NCBI RefSeq assembly: GCF_010435915.1
Contig: NZ_JAAFZH010000003.1
Location: 1 to 64,000 of the forward strand
Direction of reading: 5' to 3'
Source of the DNA: Spirosoma terrae
GTDB taxonomy: Bacteria; Bacteroidota; Bacteroidia; Cytophagales; Spirosomataceae
Length of the DNA stretch: 64,000 bases
The number at the start of each line of letters is the position of its first letter. Position 1 is the first letter of the stretch. Of this stretch, positions 7,867 to 16,606 are shown piece by piece. Under the pieces are notes generated by a model. It worked only from the letters and a program-made list of their open reading frames with translations. It was not told the DNA's origin and did not search any database. A program made the translations under genes and the position numbers.

Positions 7867-9480
7867 CTATTTATAAGCCGGATTCTGTTCCAGTTTTGGG
7901 TTGGAGTTAATCGCAATTTGCGGAAGTGGGAAAACGGCCCGATGCGTACCACTTGGTTTGTGCGATAGCCAGCTTTTGGTGGTATAAATACCGTAGCGAA
8001 TCATATCCCGACGCCGGAAACCTTCCCAGGCAAACTCCCAACCCAGTTCATCGAGCATACGTCCGTATTTAATGGCTGTCTGATCGCCTGGATCAACCAC
8101 TTTGTAATTTTCTACGTAGCCGTATTGGTAGCTGCTGTTTTTCTCCAGATCGGCGCCCGTAACGGTTGCTTTAGCCGGAGCCGACGTGAACGCACGACTA
8201 CGAATCTGGCTCACAATTGTAGCCGCATCGGCACCTTTGCCGGTACGTAGCAGACACTCGGCCTGCATCATCAGAACCTGCGAATACCGGAAGAAGGGGA
8301 AGTCGGTGCTGAGGCTGGCCAACGCGCCATTTTTTACCTCAAATTTATTCATGCGGTACCCTTCAGCTTCGCCCGTATACAGGCCGTCGGGAATTTCCTT
8401 GGTCAGCACAATGTCTTTACCGGCCTGATCGTAAGAGCCTTTCAGGGGCGTTACGCCATCGGCGGCAAACTGCGGGCCCATCATCCACGTAGCGGCCAAT
8501 CGGCCATCGGCGGGATCATACGTATTGATAAACTGCGGAACACCTTTGGCCGAACCAGCGCCCCAGGGCGTATCGAGCATATTGAACTTATTTTTCAGCG
8601 AGGCATGCCACGAGAACATCTCGACGTTGAAACCACCCGCCAGATTTTCATCGAACGGAATGGCAAAAACGATTTCAGGCGAGTTCTGATTGTTGGTGAC
8701 AAACGGCGCTCTGAGTGAGGTTTCGAGCTGATATTTCCCGGAGGCAACAATTTCCTGGCATTGGGTCAGGCATTCCTGCCATTTGGCCGTCCCTGTATAC
8801 ACTTCGGCGTTTAGATACACGTTGGCCAGCAGCGTTTTAGCCGCCCATTTGTTGAATCGGCCGTAGGTCAGCGTACTACGTTCTTCGCTTAGATTCGGGA
8901 TGGATTCGGTCAGTTCTTTCACAATGAACTCATGAATGTCTTTGCGAGCCGTTTTGCCTTTCAACTCATCGGAGCGGTCGGCAATGAGTGGTACGTCGCC
9001 GAAGTTGTCGCACAGCAGCCAGTAAAAGAACGCACGGGCCGACCGCACTTCCGACACAAGAGCCTCTTTAGTAACGCCCGTTGGAATGGCAATTTTACCG
9101 CTGTTGAGCTGGTCAATGATACGGTTTGAATTAATGACGCCAGCAAAAAAGCTATTCCACATGCTGTTCATCTGTGGATTTTCGGAGTTCCAGGTGTGCA
9201 GGTGCATCCGCTTGTAAATACCGCCATCGTCCCAGCCCGACGCATTGGCGGGCATCACAATGCCATCGGCAGTCGACTCCTGCGCCATGTAGTAATTGGT
9301 GTGCGACATCAGCCCCCGCATGTTGGCGTAAACGATGCTAATGGCTTTGTATGCGTCGGTGTACGCATACGACTCCTCCGTTACTTCAGAATAGATTTTC
9401 TCGTCGAGATCGTTGTTGCAGGCACTCAAGGTAAGCCCCACCAGCGTAACCGTAAAGAGATATGGTTTAAGGAATTTCAT
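7867..9480 (-). CDS. SusD/RagB-family glycan-binding lipoprotein
   Basis: This is the outer-membrane lipoprotein that captures glycan and forms the lid on the SusC channel. It is 537 residues with a lipobox ending at Cys21 (LTLSACNN). Visible SusD features are the helical repeats SVVYANMRG-like in the N-terminal half, SEVRSARAFFYWLLCDNFGDVPL near residue 143, and the C-terminal GWEFAWEGFRRRDMIRYG followed by HRAVFPLPQIAINSNPKLEQNPAY. That last stretch is the near-universal SusD ending. It lies directly after susC. The length is normal for the family. Confidence 0.95.
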   Translation of the reverse strand: MKFLKPYLFTVTLVGLTLSACNNDLDEKIYSEVTEESYAYTDAYKAISIVYANMRGLMSHTNYYMAQESTADGIVMPANASGWDDGGIYKRMHLHTWNSENPQMNSMWNSFFAGVINSNRIIDQLNSGKIAIPTGVTKEALVSEVRSARAFFYWLLCDNFGDVPLIADRSDELKGKTARKDIHEFIVKELTESIPNLSEERSTLTYGRFNKWAAKTLLANVYLNAEVYTGTAKWQECLTQCQEIVASGKYQLETSLRAPFVTNNQNSPEIVFAIPFDENLAGGFNVEMFSWHASLKNKFNMLDTPWGAGSAKGVPQFINTYDPADGRLAATWMMGPQFAADGVTPLKGSYDQAGKDIVLTKEIPDGLYTGEAEGYRMNKFEVKNGALASLSTDFPFFRYSQVLMMQAECLLRTGKGADAATIVSQIRSRAFTSAPAKATVTGADLEKNSSYQYGYVENYKVVDPGDQTAIKYGRMLDELGWEFAWEGFRRRDMIRYGIYTTKSWLSHKPSGTHRAVFPLPQIAINSNPKLEQNPAYK

Positions 9481-9562
9481 AAGTTCGGATGTTAGGAAAT
9501 AAATGACTCAAATCAGAAAACGGCTAAAAACTGCCTGGAAATTAGGTTTGTTTAACCTGAGG

Positions 9563-9631
9563 ACCCCTAAATCCCCTGAAGGGGGACTGTGCCCGCTCCG
9601 AGAGGAAGTCCCCTTCAGGGGATTTAGGGGT
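9563..9631. repeat. CCCCTAAATCCCCT hairpin between susC and susD, repeat B
   Basis: The arms at 9563-9588 and 9607-9631 pair over about 25 bp with one extra G. The motif CCCCTAAATCCCCTGAAGGGG is mirrored on the right side. On the minus-strand mRNA the stem starts 14 nt after the susC stop, with about 80 nt left before the susD ATG. Stem-loops between susC and susD can lower downstream transcription or protect the upstream message. Here the effect is inferred. Confidence 0.8.
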
Positions 9632-9644
9632 TTTGGGCAGTTTG

Positions 9645-12600
9645 TCAGAACGTGAACATGGCTCCTGCGGTATAACTCGTGGTAGCCGGATAGCGATTCT
9701 TATCGTCGATACCCGGGAATAGACCACCTATACCCACTTCTGGATCGATACCTTTATAGCCAGTGATGGTATATAAATTAGCCGTCGACAGATAAACCCG
9801 TCCGCGTTTTACGTACTTGCTTTTCAGGTTCAGGTTATAGCCCAGCGTTACGTTGTCGATCTTCCAGTAGTTACCATTTTCGAGGTAATAGCTCACGTAG
9901 TTCAGCGACTGATCGTCGGCCAGTGGGCGTTTGCCGTAGATTGGATCGTAGGCGTTGGTACGCAGGTTGCCGCGCGTCAGCATAACGGGCGCGCTCCAGA
10001 ACATTTCGGTCATGTTCAGAATCTGGAAACCAAACGCACCCCGCATCGTTACGTTCAAATCGAAATTCTTATACGTAATGGTGTTGTTCCAGTTCAGATA
10101 CCGTTTTGGTAAACCATTGCCAATAACCTGTTTGTCGTCGGCCTGCTGCTGCGCGATGGGTTTGGGTTTGCCGTCTTTGCCTTCGATAATCCAGCGACCC
10201 GCTTCGTCGATATCGACCGTTTTAAAGCCCCAGAAATTACCAATGGGTTGCCCAACCTGCACGCGGTGCGTAGTTTGCTGAATGGGTTCGCCCGTGTTGC
10301 CCGTGTCGAAATAGCCGCTGGCGAGTGCGAATTTGTCGTTCGATAACGAAAGAATTTTGTTGGCGTTGGTCGAGAAGTTGACCGATGTTGACCACTGAAA
10401 CGACTGTTTCTGGATGGGTATCACGTTCACCTGAACTTCTACACCTTTGTTCTGCATCGAAGCCGCATTGGCCGTGATGGTGTTGTAGAGATAAGGGGGC
10501 GTAGGCACCGGAAAATTGGCGATCAGATCACGCGTGGTACGTTGGTAGAGGTCAATCGAACCCGAAATCCGGTCGTTCAGGAAACCATAGTCGATGCCCA
10601 GATTGATTTCTTCTTTCCGCTCCCAGCGCAGATCGGGGTTGGCGTTGTTCGATGGGTTGATGGCCTGAATCCATTGCCCGTTTATCAGCGCATACGTATT
10701 GAAATTGATTTTGTTCGGCGATAAGTATGAGCTGCCCGGCTCGGTGCCCGTTACGCCATAACCGGCCCGCAGTTTAAGGTTCGATATAGCTCTGATGTTT
10801 TGCAGAAACGATTCGCGCTGCAAATTCCAGCCCACCGAAAAAGCCGGAAAACTTCCCCACTTATGGTTTGCCCCGAACCGCGACGACCCTTCATGACGAA
10901 TACTGGCCATCAGCAAATACTTGTTCATGAAGCTGTAATTGACCCGAAAGAAATAACTGATTAGCTTATTTTCTTCCTGAAACGAGCTTTCGGGGGCCTG
11001 ACCTCGTTTGAGAGCCAGACCGGCACCGATGTTATTGTACGAGAAATTGTCGGTCGGAAAATCCCAGTTCTGCATCCAGTACTCTTCGGCGTTGTATCGG
11101 CGCCAGGTATGACCAGCCAGCAGGGTGAAATTGTGGTCTTTCAGGGTCTTGTTGTAATTGGCGGTCAGCTCAAATAAATCGTCCTGCGTGCGAGTGGTGC
11201 CACGCGAGGCAAAACCGTTACGTCCGCTCCGTGCCGTTGAGTAGTGTCGTTTGGTTTCGTAATAACCACGGGTGCTGTTGAACAGATCGCGGGCAAACAA
11301 GGCTTTGATTTCCAGTCCGTCAATCGGTGCCAGCGAAATGGTGCCGTAGGTCCGGAAGTTGTTGTTCCGGTTTTCGCCCTGCGATTCTTCAATAGCCGCC
11401 AGCGGGTTCATGTAATCGGTTTTGTCAGTACGTTCGGTCCAGTTGCCGTTGGCGTCTTTGATCGCTTCCGTGGGGTTAAAGGTTAGCGCATTCCGATAAA
11501 CCAGTCCTGAATACGTACCACCATCAATAGAAAAGTATTTTTGCTGGTAACCACTCAGGTTGGCGTTAATTTTCAGGATGCCGTTGAACATGCTGTGGTT
11601 GACCTCAAGACGCGGAAACAAGGTCATGTTATCCGACTTTTTCATAATCCCGTTGAGACCCCGATATTCCAGACTCATGATGTAGTTGGTGCTTCGGGAA
11701 CCACCCCGCAGACTGATATTATGCACCTGCGACAGTGGCTTTTGCGTCACCTGATCGAGCCAGTTGGTGTTATTGCCGTAGTCGATAGCGCCCGGTTTTT
11801 TCTGCGCCACCAGTTGCCGATACTGGTCGGCATTCATAAAACTGAGTTGCCGGGTTTGCCGCTGGGTTGTTACGTAGGAATTGATTTCGATGGTTGGCGG
11901 TGTTTCGCCTTTCACTTTCCGAGTTGTAATCAGAATAACCCCGTTGGTGCCGCGCGTTCCGTAGATAGCTGCCGCCGACCCATCTTTCAGTACGTCGATG
12001 GATTCAATATCTTCGGGCGCTACGGTGTTCAGTGTGCCCGGTACACCATCGATCAGAATCAGTGGAGCCGAGCTGGCGTTGATGGTCGCGTTACCACGTA
12101 GCGAAATCTGAGCCGTTGAGGTGGGGTTGCCGTCGGGCGTAATCACGCTCAGACCCGCCACTTTGCCACGTATCAGTTGGGCCGCATCCTGAACGGGGCC
12201 TTTCACGAAATCTTCGGCTTTTACGCTGGCAATGGCACTCGTAATCTGCTCCCGTTTCTGCGTACCGTAACCCACAACGACTACTTCATTCAGTGTTTTC
12301 TGATCAGGCAGCAACTGCATATCGATTGTCGATCGGTTGCCTACCTCCACTTCTTTATTCTGATAACCGACAAACGAGAATACCAACGTAGTATTCTGAT
12401 CCGGTACGTTGAGCCGGTAACGCCCATCGGCATCGGTGGTGGTGCCCCGCGTTGTACTTTTAATGACCACGCTCACACCAGGTAACACTTCGCCCGATTC
12501 GCCCGTAACCACCCCGCTTATAGCACGGTCGGCTGTCTGGATTGTACTGGCCGTTTGAGCCGGTAGCGATTGTAACAGATTAATGGTTGACTGTTGGGGT

Positions 12601-13010
12601 GATACGTTTGAGCTCAGCGTTTCCACGAGTTCTTTATCCGTCAGCTTCGATTCTTCGCGAACCGTCAGGATCACATACGTAGCCTTGTTCACTTTCTTGA
12701 AACGCAGACCAACCGGTTGGAGCAGGTTCGACAGATTTCGTTCCAGCGATTTGCCCGACTGAACCTGCCCCGACGATACCGAGATGCCTTCCAACAGTTT
12801 CTCTTCGAAAAGAATATCAATGTTGTACTGTTTTTTTACCTGCATCAGCGCGTCACGTAGCGTAAGCGTGCCTGGGGCCGAATACGAACCGGCCTTGTCT
12901 GCGTTTTTGATGCGATTTTGCGCTAGTAACTGGGCTTTCAGGGGTGGAATATTAAATAGATACCCCGTTATTCCCGCTACGGTTACGAGAATTCGTATGA
13001 GTTGGGTCAT
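9645..13010 (-). CDS. SusC/RagA-family TonB-dependent outer-membrane transporter with STN domain
   Basis: This 1121-residue protein has a signal sequence. An STN signalling domain follows (about residues 45-115, ALMQVKKQYNIDILFEEKLL and NLSNLLQPVGLRF), then a carboxypeptidase-regulatory-like domain (ISGVVTGESGEVLPGVSVVI and TTTDADGRYRLNVP). Next comes the SusC hallmark sequence around LNEVVVVGYGTQ, a plug domain (DAAQLIRGKVAGL, SIDVLKDGSAAAIYGTRG) and a large beta-barrel ending in AGAMFTF with a terminal Phe. STN-containing transporters signal to FecR-type anti-sigma factors, and the gene upstream is exactly that. It imports oligosaccharides with the SusD protein. Confidence 0.96.
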   Translation of the reverse strand: MTQLIRILVTVAGITGYLFNIPPLKAQLLAQNRIKNADKAGSYSAPGTLTLRDALMQVKKQYNIDILFEEKLLEGISVSSGQVQSGKSLERNLSNLLQPVGLRFKKVNKATYVILTVREESKLTDKELVETLSSNVSPQQSTINLLQSLPAQTASTIQTADRAISGVVTGESGEVLPGVSVVIKSTTRGTTTDADGRYRLNVPDQNTTLVFSFVGYQNKEVEVGNRSTIDMQLLPDQKTLNEVVVVGYGTQKREQITSAIASVKAEDFVKGPVQDAAQLIRGKVAGLSVITPDGNPTSTAQISLRGNATINASSAPLILIDGVPGTLNTVAPEDIESIDVLKDGSAAAIYGTRGTNGVILITTRKVKGETPPTIEINSYVTTQRQTRQLSFMNADQYRQLVAQKKPGAIDYGNNTNWLDQVTQKPLSQVHNISLRGGSRSTNYIMSLEYRGLNGIMKKSDNMTLFPRLEVNHSMFNGILKINANLSGYQQKYFSIDGGTYSGLVYRNALTFNPTEAIKDANGNWTERTDKTDYMNPLAAIEESQGENRNNNFRTYGTISLAPIDGLEIKALFARDLFNSTRGYYETKRHYSTARSGRNGFASRGTTRTQDDLFELTANYNKTLKDHNFTLLAGHTWRRYNAEEYWMQNWDFPTDNFSYNNIGAGLALKRGQAPESSFQEENKLISYFFRVNYSFMNKYLLMASIRHEGSSRFGANHKWGSFPAFSVGWNLQRESFLQNIRAISNLKLRAGYGVTGTEPGSSYLSPNKINFNTYALINGQWIQAINPSNNANPDLRWERKEEINLGIDYGFLNDRISGSIDLYQRTTRDLIANFPVPTPPYLYNTITANAASMQNKGVEVQVNVIPIQKQSFQWSTSVNFSTNANKILSLSNDKFALASGYFDTGNTGEPIQQTTHRVQVGQPIGNFWGFKTVDIDEAGRWIIEGKDGKPKPIAQQQADDKQVIGNGLPKRYLNWNNTITYKNFDLNVTMRGAFGFQILNMTEMFWSAPVMLTRGNLRTNAYDPIYGKRPLADDQSLNYVSYYLENGNYWKIDNVTLGYNLNLKSKYVKRGRVYLSTANLYTITGYKGIDPEVGIGGLFPGIDDKNRYPATTSYTAGAMFTF

Positions 13011-13023
13011 AAGGAAAAGGAAG

Positions 13024-14076
13024 TTAAGGGATTGACTTAGGTAAGGAGGTTAGCACATAGGTTGGCACCGAATCCCGATCTACGGTCGGATCGGGCTGTT
13101 TGGTTTGGGTAATCTGTACGTTTAGAATATCGGCAAGTACCTGAAGCACGCTCATCGCTGAATTGGCCTGAAACGTACCACCCAGCGTCCGTCGGGACAA
13201 GGCCGGATCAGACACCACTACGTTCACGCCAAAATGTTCGCTGATTTGATAAGCAATCTCGGCCACCGATGTATTTTCGAACATAAACCGGCGGTGTTTC
13301 CAGGCCTGATGAGTAGGTAGTTGTTGCTGATGACGTAGCGAAAAATGACCTTCCTGACTCAACGTAGCAATATCGCCCGGCAACATAATAACGGGTTTGG
13401 CGGTAAGGTCTCTCAACTGGCGCAGTTGTACCTTCCCCTGACTCAGCACCACTTTTGAGCCGCGCTCCCGGCTGTAGACAATAAACTCAGTACCAAGCAC
13501 CTGCACTTCGAGCTGGTCGGGTGTGCGAACGATAAACCGCCGATGATCGGGCATGTGCTGGATGGCAAATTCGGCTTCGCCCGTTAGTTGCACTTCCCGC
13601 TGACCGCTGCCGAATCCGAAACGAGGGACTGTCAGCACCGAATGCGCATTCAGGCTCACGCGGCTATTGTCGGGCAGACGTATCGTTCTAACCTCGCCGT
13701 AACCCGTTTCGTAGCGTTTGTAATACCATTCGTTACGTAGCAGATAAGCCCCCGCCACCAACATGACGCAGGCTGCGGCTACCCACTGAACAAATCGAAA
13801 TCGGCTGACAAACGAGCGAACGACAGGCTCTTCAGTCAGAGTTATATCGTCGGTCTGAGGCTCGATTTCCTGAACAAGTTGTAGCGAACGAGCGTAGGCC
13901 GCTTCTACATTGGGCGTAAACTGCGGATTGTCGCGCTCCCACTCTTCGAGCCATTGGAAATATAGCTCCTGGCTGTTGGGGTCGGCAAGCCACTCCTGAA
14001 TCAGTGTATTCTGCATGGGAGTGGTTTTACCTTCAAAAAAATTCCAGATGATTTGCCGGGATAGTGTCGTTTTCAT
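13024..14076 (-). CDS. FecR-family anti-sigma factor
   Basis: This is an inner-membrane anti-sigma/sigma-regulator of 350 residues. The cytoplasmic N-terminal region (residues 1-90) contains the FEGKTTPMQNTLIQEWLADP helix pair common in Bacteroidota FecR proteins. One membrane span lies near 93-113 (FVQWVAAACVMLVAGAYLL). The periplasmic FecR domain has LPDNSRVSLNAHSVL, and the C-terminal DUF4974 domain (FENTSVAEIAYQISEHFGVNV) resembles an STN fold. It is the partner of the sigma factor just upstream (13-bp gap) and of the STN domain of the adjacent SusC, forming the usual outer-membrane-to-sigma relay. Confidence 0.95.
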   Translation of the reverse strand: MKTTLSRQIIWNFFEGKTTPMQNTLIQEWLADPNSQELYFQWLEEWERDNPQFTPNVEAAYARSLQLVQEIEPQTDDITLTEEPVVRSFVSRFRFVQWVAAACVMLVAGAYLLRNEWYYKRYETGYGEVRTIRLPDNSRVSLNAHSVLTVPRFGFGSGQREVQLTGEAEFAIQHMPDHRRFIVRTPDQLEVQVLGTEFIVYSRERGSKVVLSQGKVQLRQLRDLTAKPVIMLPGDIATLSQEGHFSLRHQQQLPTHQAWKHRRFMFENTSVAEIAYQISEHFGVNVVVSDPALSRRTLGGTFQANSAMSVLQVLADILNVQITQTKQPDPTVDRDSVPTYVLTSLPKSIP

Positions 14077-14089
14077 AGGTTGAGCAGGG

Positions 14090-14842
14090 TTAGACGTTGA
14101 GTAAAAGGGCGCTCAGCGGGGTGCCGCCCAGCGGAATGCCGCCCAACTGTTTTATTCCCTGTTCAAGCGACCAGCCGCCAAACCCGATCAGCAGCGTTAT
14201 CAGGCCGTAATCCTGAAGTGATTTTCGTAAAATGGCAAATACTTTGGTGATGTGCCCTTCTACGGTTTTGACCGACATCTGCAATTCATCGGCAATGGCC
14301 GCGTTACGTTTCCCCTCGAACCAACTCATCATGAATACTTTCTGGCTTTGCGGAGGTAAGGCCCGAACAATTTTTTCGATGTTGAGATAAAGCTCGTTGA
14401 ATTGCAGTTCCTGCTGGGGTGTTGTGGGCGTCGATTCGGTAACGATTTCCGATAAATCAGCTACTGGCACCTCACGGCCAAATTCTTTCCGTAAGTGGGC
14501 AAAAGCAGCATGCCTGACCGACGTAAACAAGTAAGCCCGATACGACGTAGTAACAACCGTATGCAATTGCTTTTGCCAGAACTGACTGAAGAGGTCAATC
14601 ACTAAATCCTCGGCCAGATCGCGGGAGTACACAAACCGAACGGCGTGGTTGCACAGAGGCTGATAATACCGCTTGAATAACAGCTCGTAGCCTTTCCGTG
14701 GATCGTTCTCAAACGTCTGTCGGATAAATAGTTCTGAGTCGACGAAAGCCGGCGACGGAGCGTCCGAATCAGACGCATCAGACGATGTCCAGCGCGGTTG
14801 CTCGGACGGATTGGTACGTTCACTAAAAGACTGGCTATTCAT
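14090..14842 (-). CDS. ECF RNA polymerase sigma factor
   Basis: This 250-residue sigma-70-family factor carries region 2 (ELLFKRYYQPLCNHAVRFV and AEDLVIDLFSQFW, about residues 55-90) and region 4 with a helix-turn-helix (ALPPQSQKVFMMSWFEGKRN and IADELQMSVKTVEGHITKVF, about 155-205). It is longer than usual, with a Ser/Asp-rich N-terminal tail of about 45 residues and a hydrophobic C-terminal tail (LITLLIGFGG). As the first gene of sigma-FecR-SusC-SusD it should drive the polysaccharide locus once glycan is sensed. Confidence 0.94.
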   Translation of the reverse strand: MNSQSFSERTNPSEQPRWTSSDASDSDAPSPAFVDSELFIRQTFENDPRKGYELLFKRYYQPLCNHAVRFVYSRDLAEDLVIDLFSQFWQKQLHTVVTTSYRAYLFTSVRHAAFAHLRKEFGREVPVADLSEIVTESTPTTPQQELQFNELYLNIEKIVRALPPQSQKVFMMSWFEGKRNAAIADELQMSVKTVEGHITKVFAILRKSLQDYGLITLLIGFGGWSLEQGIKQLGGIPLGGTPLSALLLNV

Positions 14843-15059
14843 GCAAGGGTCAGTCAGAGGGGTTCATCTATAAGAGTATTTTTGGCTGGGGTAACCCTTG
14901 GTGTGAATGCAATTATTTTTAAGAATTTCTACGAATTGTGCTAATCTGCTACGTAGCGGGCGTTTTTTGTGGGAGATTTTCTGAACAAGTTGAAAGCCCG
15001 TTACGTAGCTGTGGACATTGACAAGACTTTAATAGGATAATCTTGTCGGATTTGACCTG
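14843..15059. promoter_or_regulatory. Upstream region of the sigma factor gene
   Basis: This non-coding stretch precedes the sigma gene on the minus strand. It contains one palindromic GCTACGTAGC (14948-14957) and a second ACGTAGC (15003-15009), members of the over-represented heptamer. The AT-rich part 14910-14940 is the best place for a promoter, but I could not fix -33 and -7 boxes with confidence. Confidence 0.4.
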
Positions 15060-15153
15060 ACCACCCCCAACCCCCTCCTGTTTTAGGAGGGGGCTTTAGA
15101 CTCAAGAGCTTTTTTTTAGCCCCCTCCTGTTTTAGGAGGGGGTTGGGGGTGGT
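15060..15153. repeat. C/G-rich nested palindromic repeat, copy A2
   Basis: The arms at about 15060-15095 and 15118-15153 mirror each other (ACCACCCCCAACCCCCTCC and its complement). Each holds an inner hairpin CCTCCT-GTTTT-AGGAGG. The inner GTTTTAG loops face the same way, which breaks the outer stem at its centre. A run of T between the arms would help it terminate the upstream enolase-family gene. Confidence 0.85.
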
Positions 15154-15187
15154 TTCTACGTTCTCCAAAAACACTGCGTAGCAACCA

Positions 15188-16408
15188 CTACACTTTTTTG
15201 AGCAGCTTCATACCAAAACCGGGTGCTGGCGATGGAATGAATTTACCGCCTTCGATTTTATACGCGCCGAAATCCACTTCCTCACACGTAGCAGGTACAC
15301 CTTCGATGGTAGCGGTGTTGCCAAGGGCTCCGGTCAGGTGGGAGCAATAATATGATTTCAGTAATTCGCCGAACGCGTGTGGTGATGCCAGAATGCCCAT
15401 CTTTTTGAGTTCGGGCATGAGTTTCCGCCAGGGCGTAAAGCCATAACCAATCATATCGGTAAGATGTACGTCGAGGAGTTTTTTCTCTTCCAGTTCACGT
15501 AGCAATTTCTGATCGGGATTGGCTTCGCCATCGGCCAGAAGCATTTTCGGCATGTTCACGTTGGTCCAGGCGCGTAGCTTCTGGTAATCGGCTACGGTTT
15601 CGGCAAATGGCTCCTCAATCCAGAATAGCGGAATATCGCGAACCCCTTCCAGATAGTTGATGGCTGTATCGATAGTAAACCCGTCGTTGGCATCAACCAG
15701 TATTTCGCAATCCGGAAAAGTTTTGGCCACCAGTTTGGTCACTTCAATGTCGCGTTTCAGGCCTTCGTCTTTGGGCATCCAGATATTTCCCCGGCCAATT
15801 TTAAGTTTCAACTGCCGATAGCCAAGATCATAATCGTGTTTGCAATTGTCGAGGAGCTTGTCTAATCCATTGGCAAGCGTTTTAACAGAGCCTTCTTTAG
15901 GTTCCAGCTCATCGAAATAAATCATGCCGCTATAGCACTTGGTCAGAATTGGTTTTTTCCGGCCGAGCAGTTCATAGACCGGCTTTTTGAGAATCACCCC
16001 GGCCAGATCGTGAAGCGGTACGTCGAAACCCAGTGCTTTGGCATCCGTAACGCCCTCCGACGGTATAAACACCTCCGATACGCGCTTGCCTTTCAGGTAA
16101 GCCGTTAACTCGTCTTCCCGTTTGCCGTGCATACCCCAGCCAACCGCGCCCTGATCGGTGGTCAGTACACAAACGCCTACGTTTGGGCCATATCCATGAA
16201 TATCGCGCCGACCATTTTTGCCGACAAAGCGGGGCCATTTCAATTGTACTTTCGTATAACTGACATCGGCGATCTTATGCGTAGCAAGCTCGTTTGAATC
16301 CGCGTAGTGGGTAGCCCAGTCGGTTGTCTGCGCAGCCAGTGGCGAACTCAACGCTATGGCCGATGCGGTGCCCTGCGATAGTTGAGTAAGAAATTTTCTT
16401 CGTTTCAT
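15188..16408 (-). CDS. Exported enolase-superfamily protein (mandelate racemase/sugar-acid dehydratase type)
   Basis: The 406-residue protein starts at the ATG at 16408, giving a twin-arginine-like signal (MKRRKFLTQL, then a hydrophobic stretch to PLAAQ). A longer frame to 16579 lacks a sensible N-terminus. Enolase-superfamily catalytic residues are visible: Lys201 and Lys203 (KLKIG), metal ligands Asp239 (LVDAND), Glu265 or Glu266 (WIEEPF) and Asp293 or Glu295 (LADGE), and an Asp318/His344 pair (SPHAFGE). This layout fits acid-sugar dehydratases and racemases of the MR subgroup. Lying next to the polysaccharide locus it may handle a sugar acid, but the substrate is unknown. Confidence 0.8.
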   Translation of the reverse strand: MKRRKFLTQLSQGTASAIALSSPLAAQTTDWATHYADSNELATHKIADVSYTKVQLKWPRFVGKNGRRDIHGYGPNVGVCVLTTDQGAVGWGMHGKREDELTAYLKGKRVSEVFIPSEGVTDAKALGFDVPLHDLAGVILKKPVYELLGRKKPILTKCYSGMIYFDELEPKEGSVKTLANGLDKLLDNCKHDYDLGYRQLKLKIGRGNIWMPKDEGLKRDIEVTKLVAKTFPDCEILVDANDGFTIDTAINYLEGVRDIPLFWIEEPFAETVADYQKLRAWTNVNMPKMLLADGEANPDQKLLRELEEKKLLDVHLTDMIGYGFTPWRKLMPELKKMGILASPHAFGELLKSYYCSHLTGALGNTATIEGVPATCEEVDFGAYKIEGGKFIPSPAPGFGMKLLKKV

Positions 16409-16517
16409 CGGGTTTGGAACAGCTATGTGATGGCTGAATAAGGCAGAAAACGAAAAAAACTCATGATCAACTTTATACCTGATTACGAATTGATTGTCTT
16501 GAAAAGATGAATAATAT

Positions 16518-16550
16518 AGGGATTCCTGTAGCGTAAATACAGGAATCCCT
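16518..16550. repeat. 13-bp perfect inverted repeat between divergent genes
   Basis: AGGGATTCCTGTA (16518-16530) and its exact reverse complement (16538-16550) flank a 7-nt loop. The genes on both sides point away from it, so it is not placed as a terminator. It could be an operator or a leader hairpin of the plus-strand gene at 16607. Confidence 0.55.
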
Positions 16551-16606
16551 CCGTTTTGGCGGGTTTCTTCATTGACCAATTTTGTCGGGTACTTACAGGC
16601 AAAACG

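Noticed and set aside
4883..15153. C/G-rich palindromes as a possible CRISPR array or insertion-sequence ends
   Set aside because: There are only two copies 10 kb apart, with no regular spacers, no cas genes and no transposase or target duplication between them.
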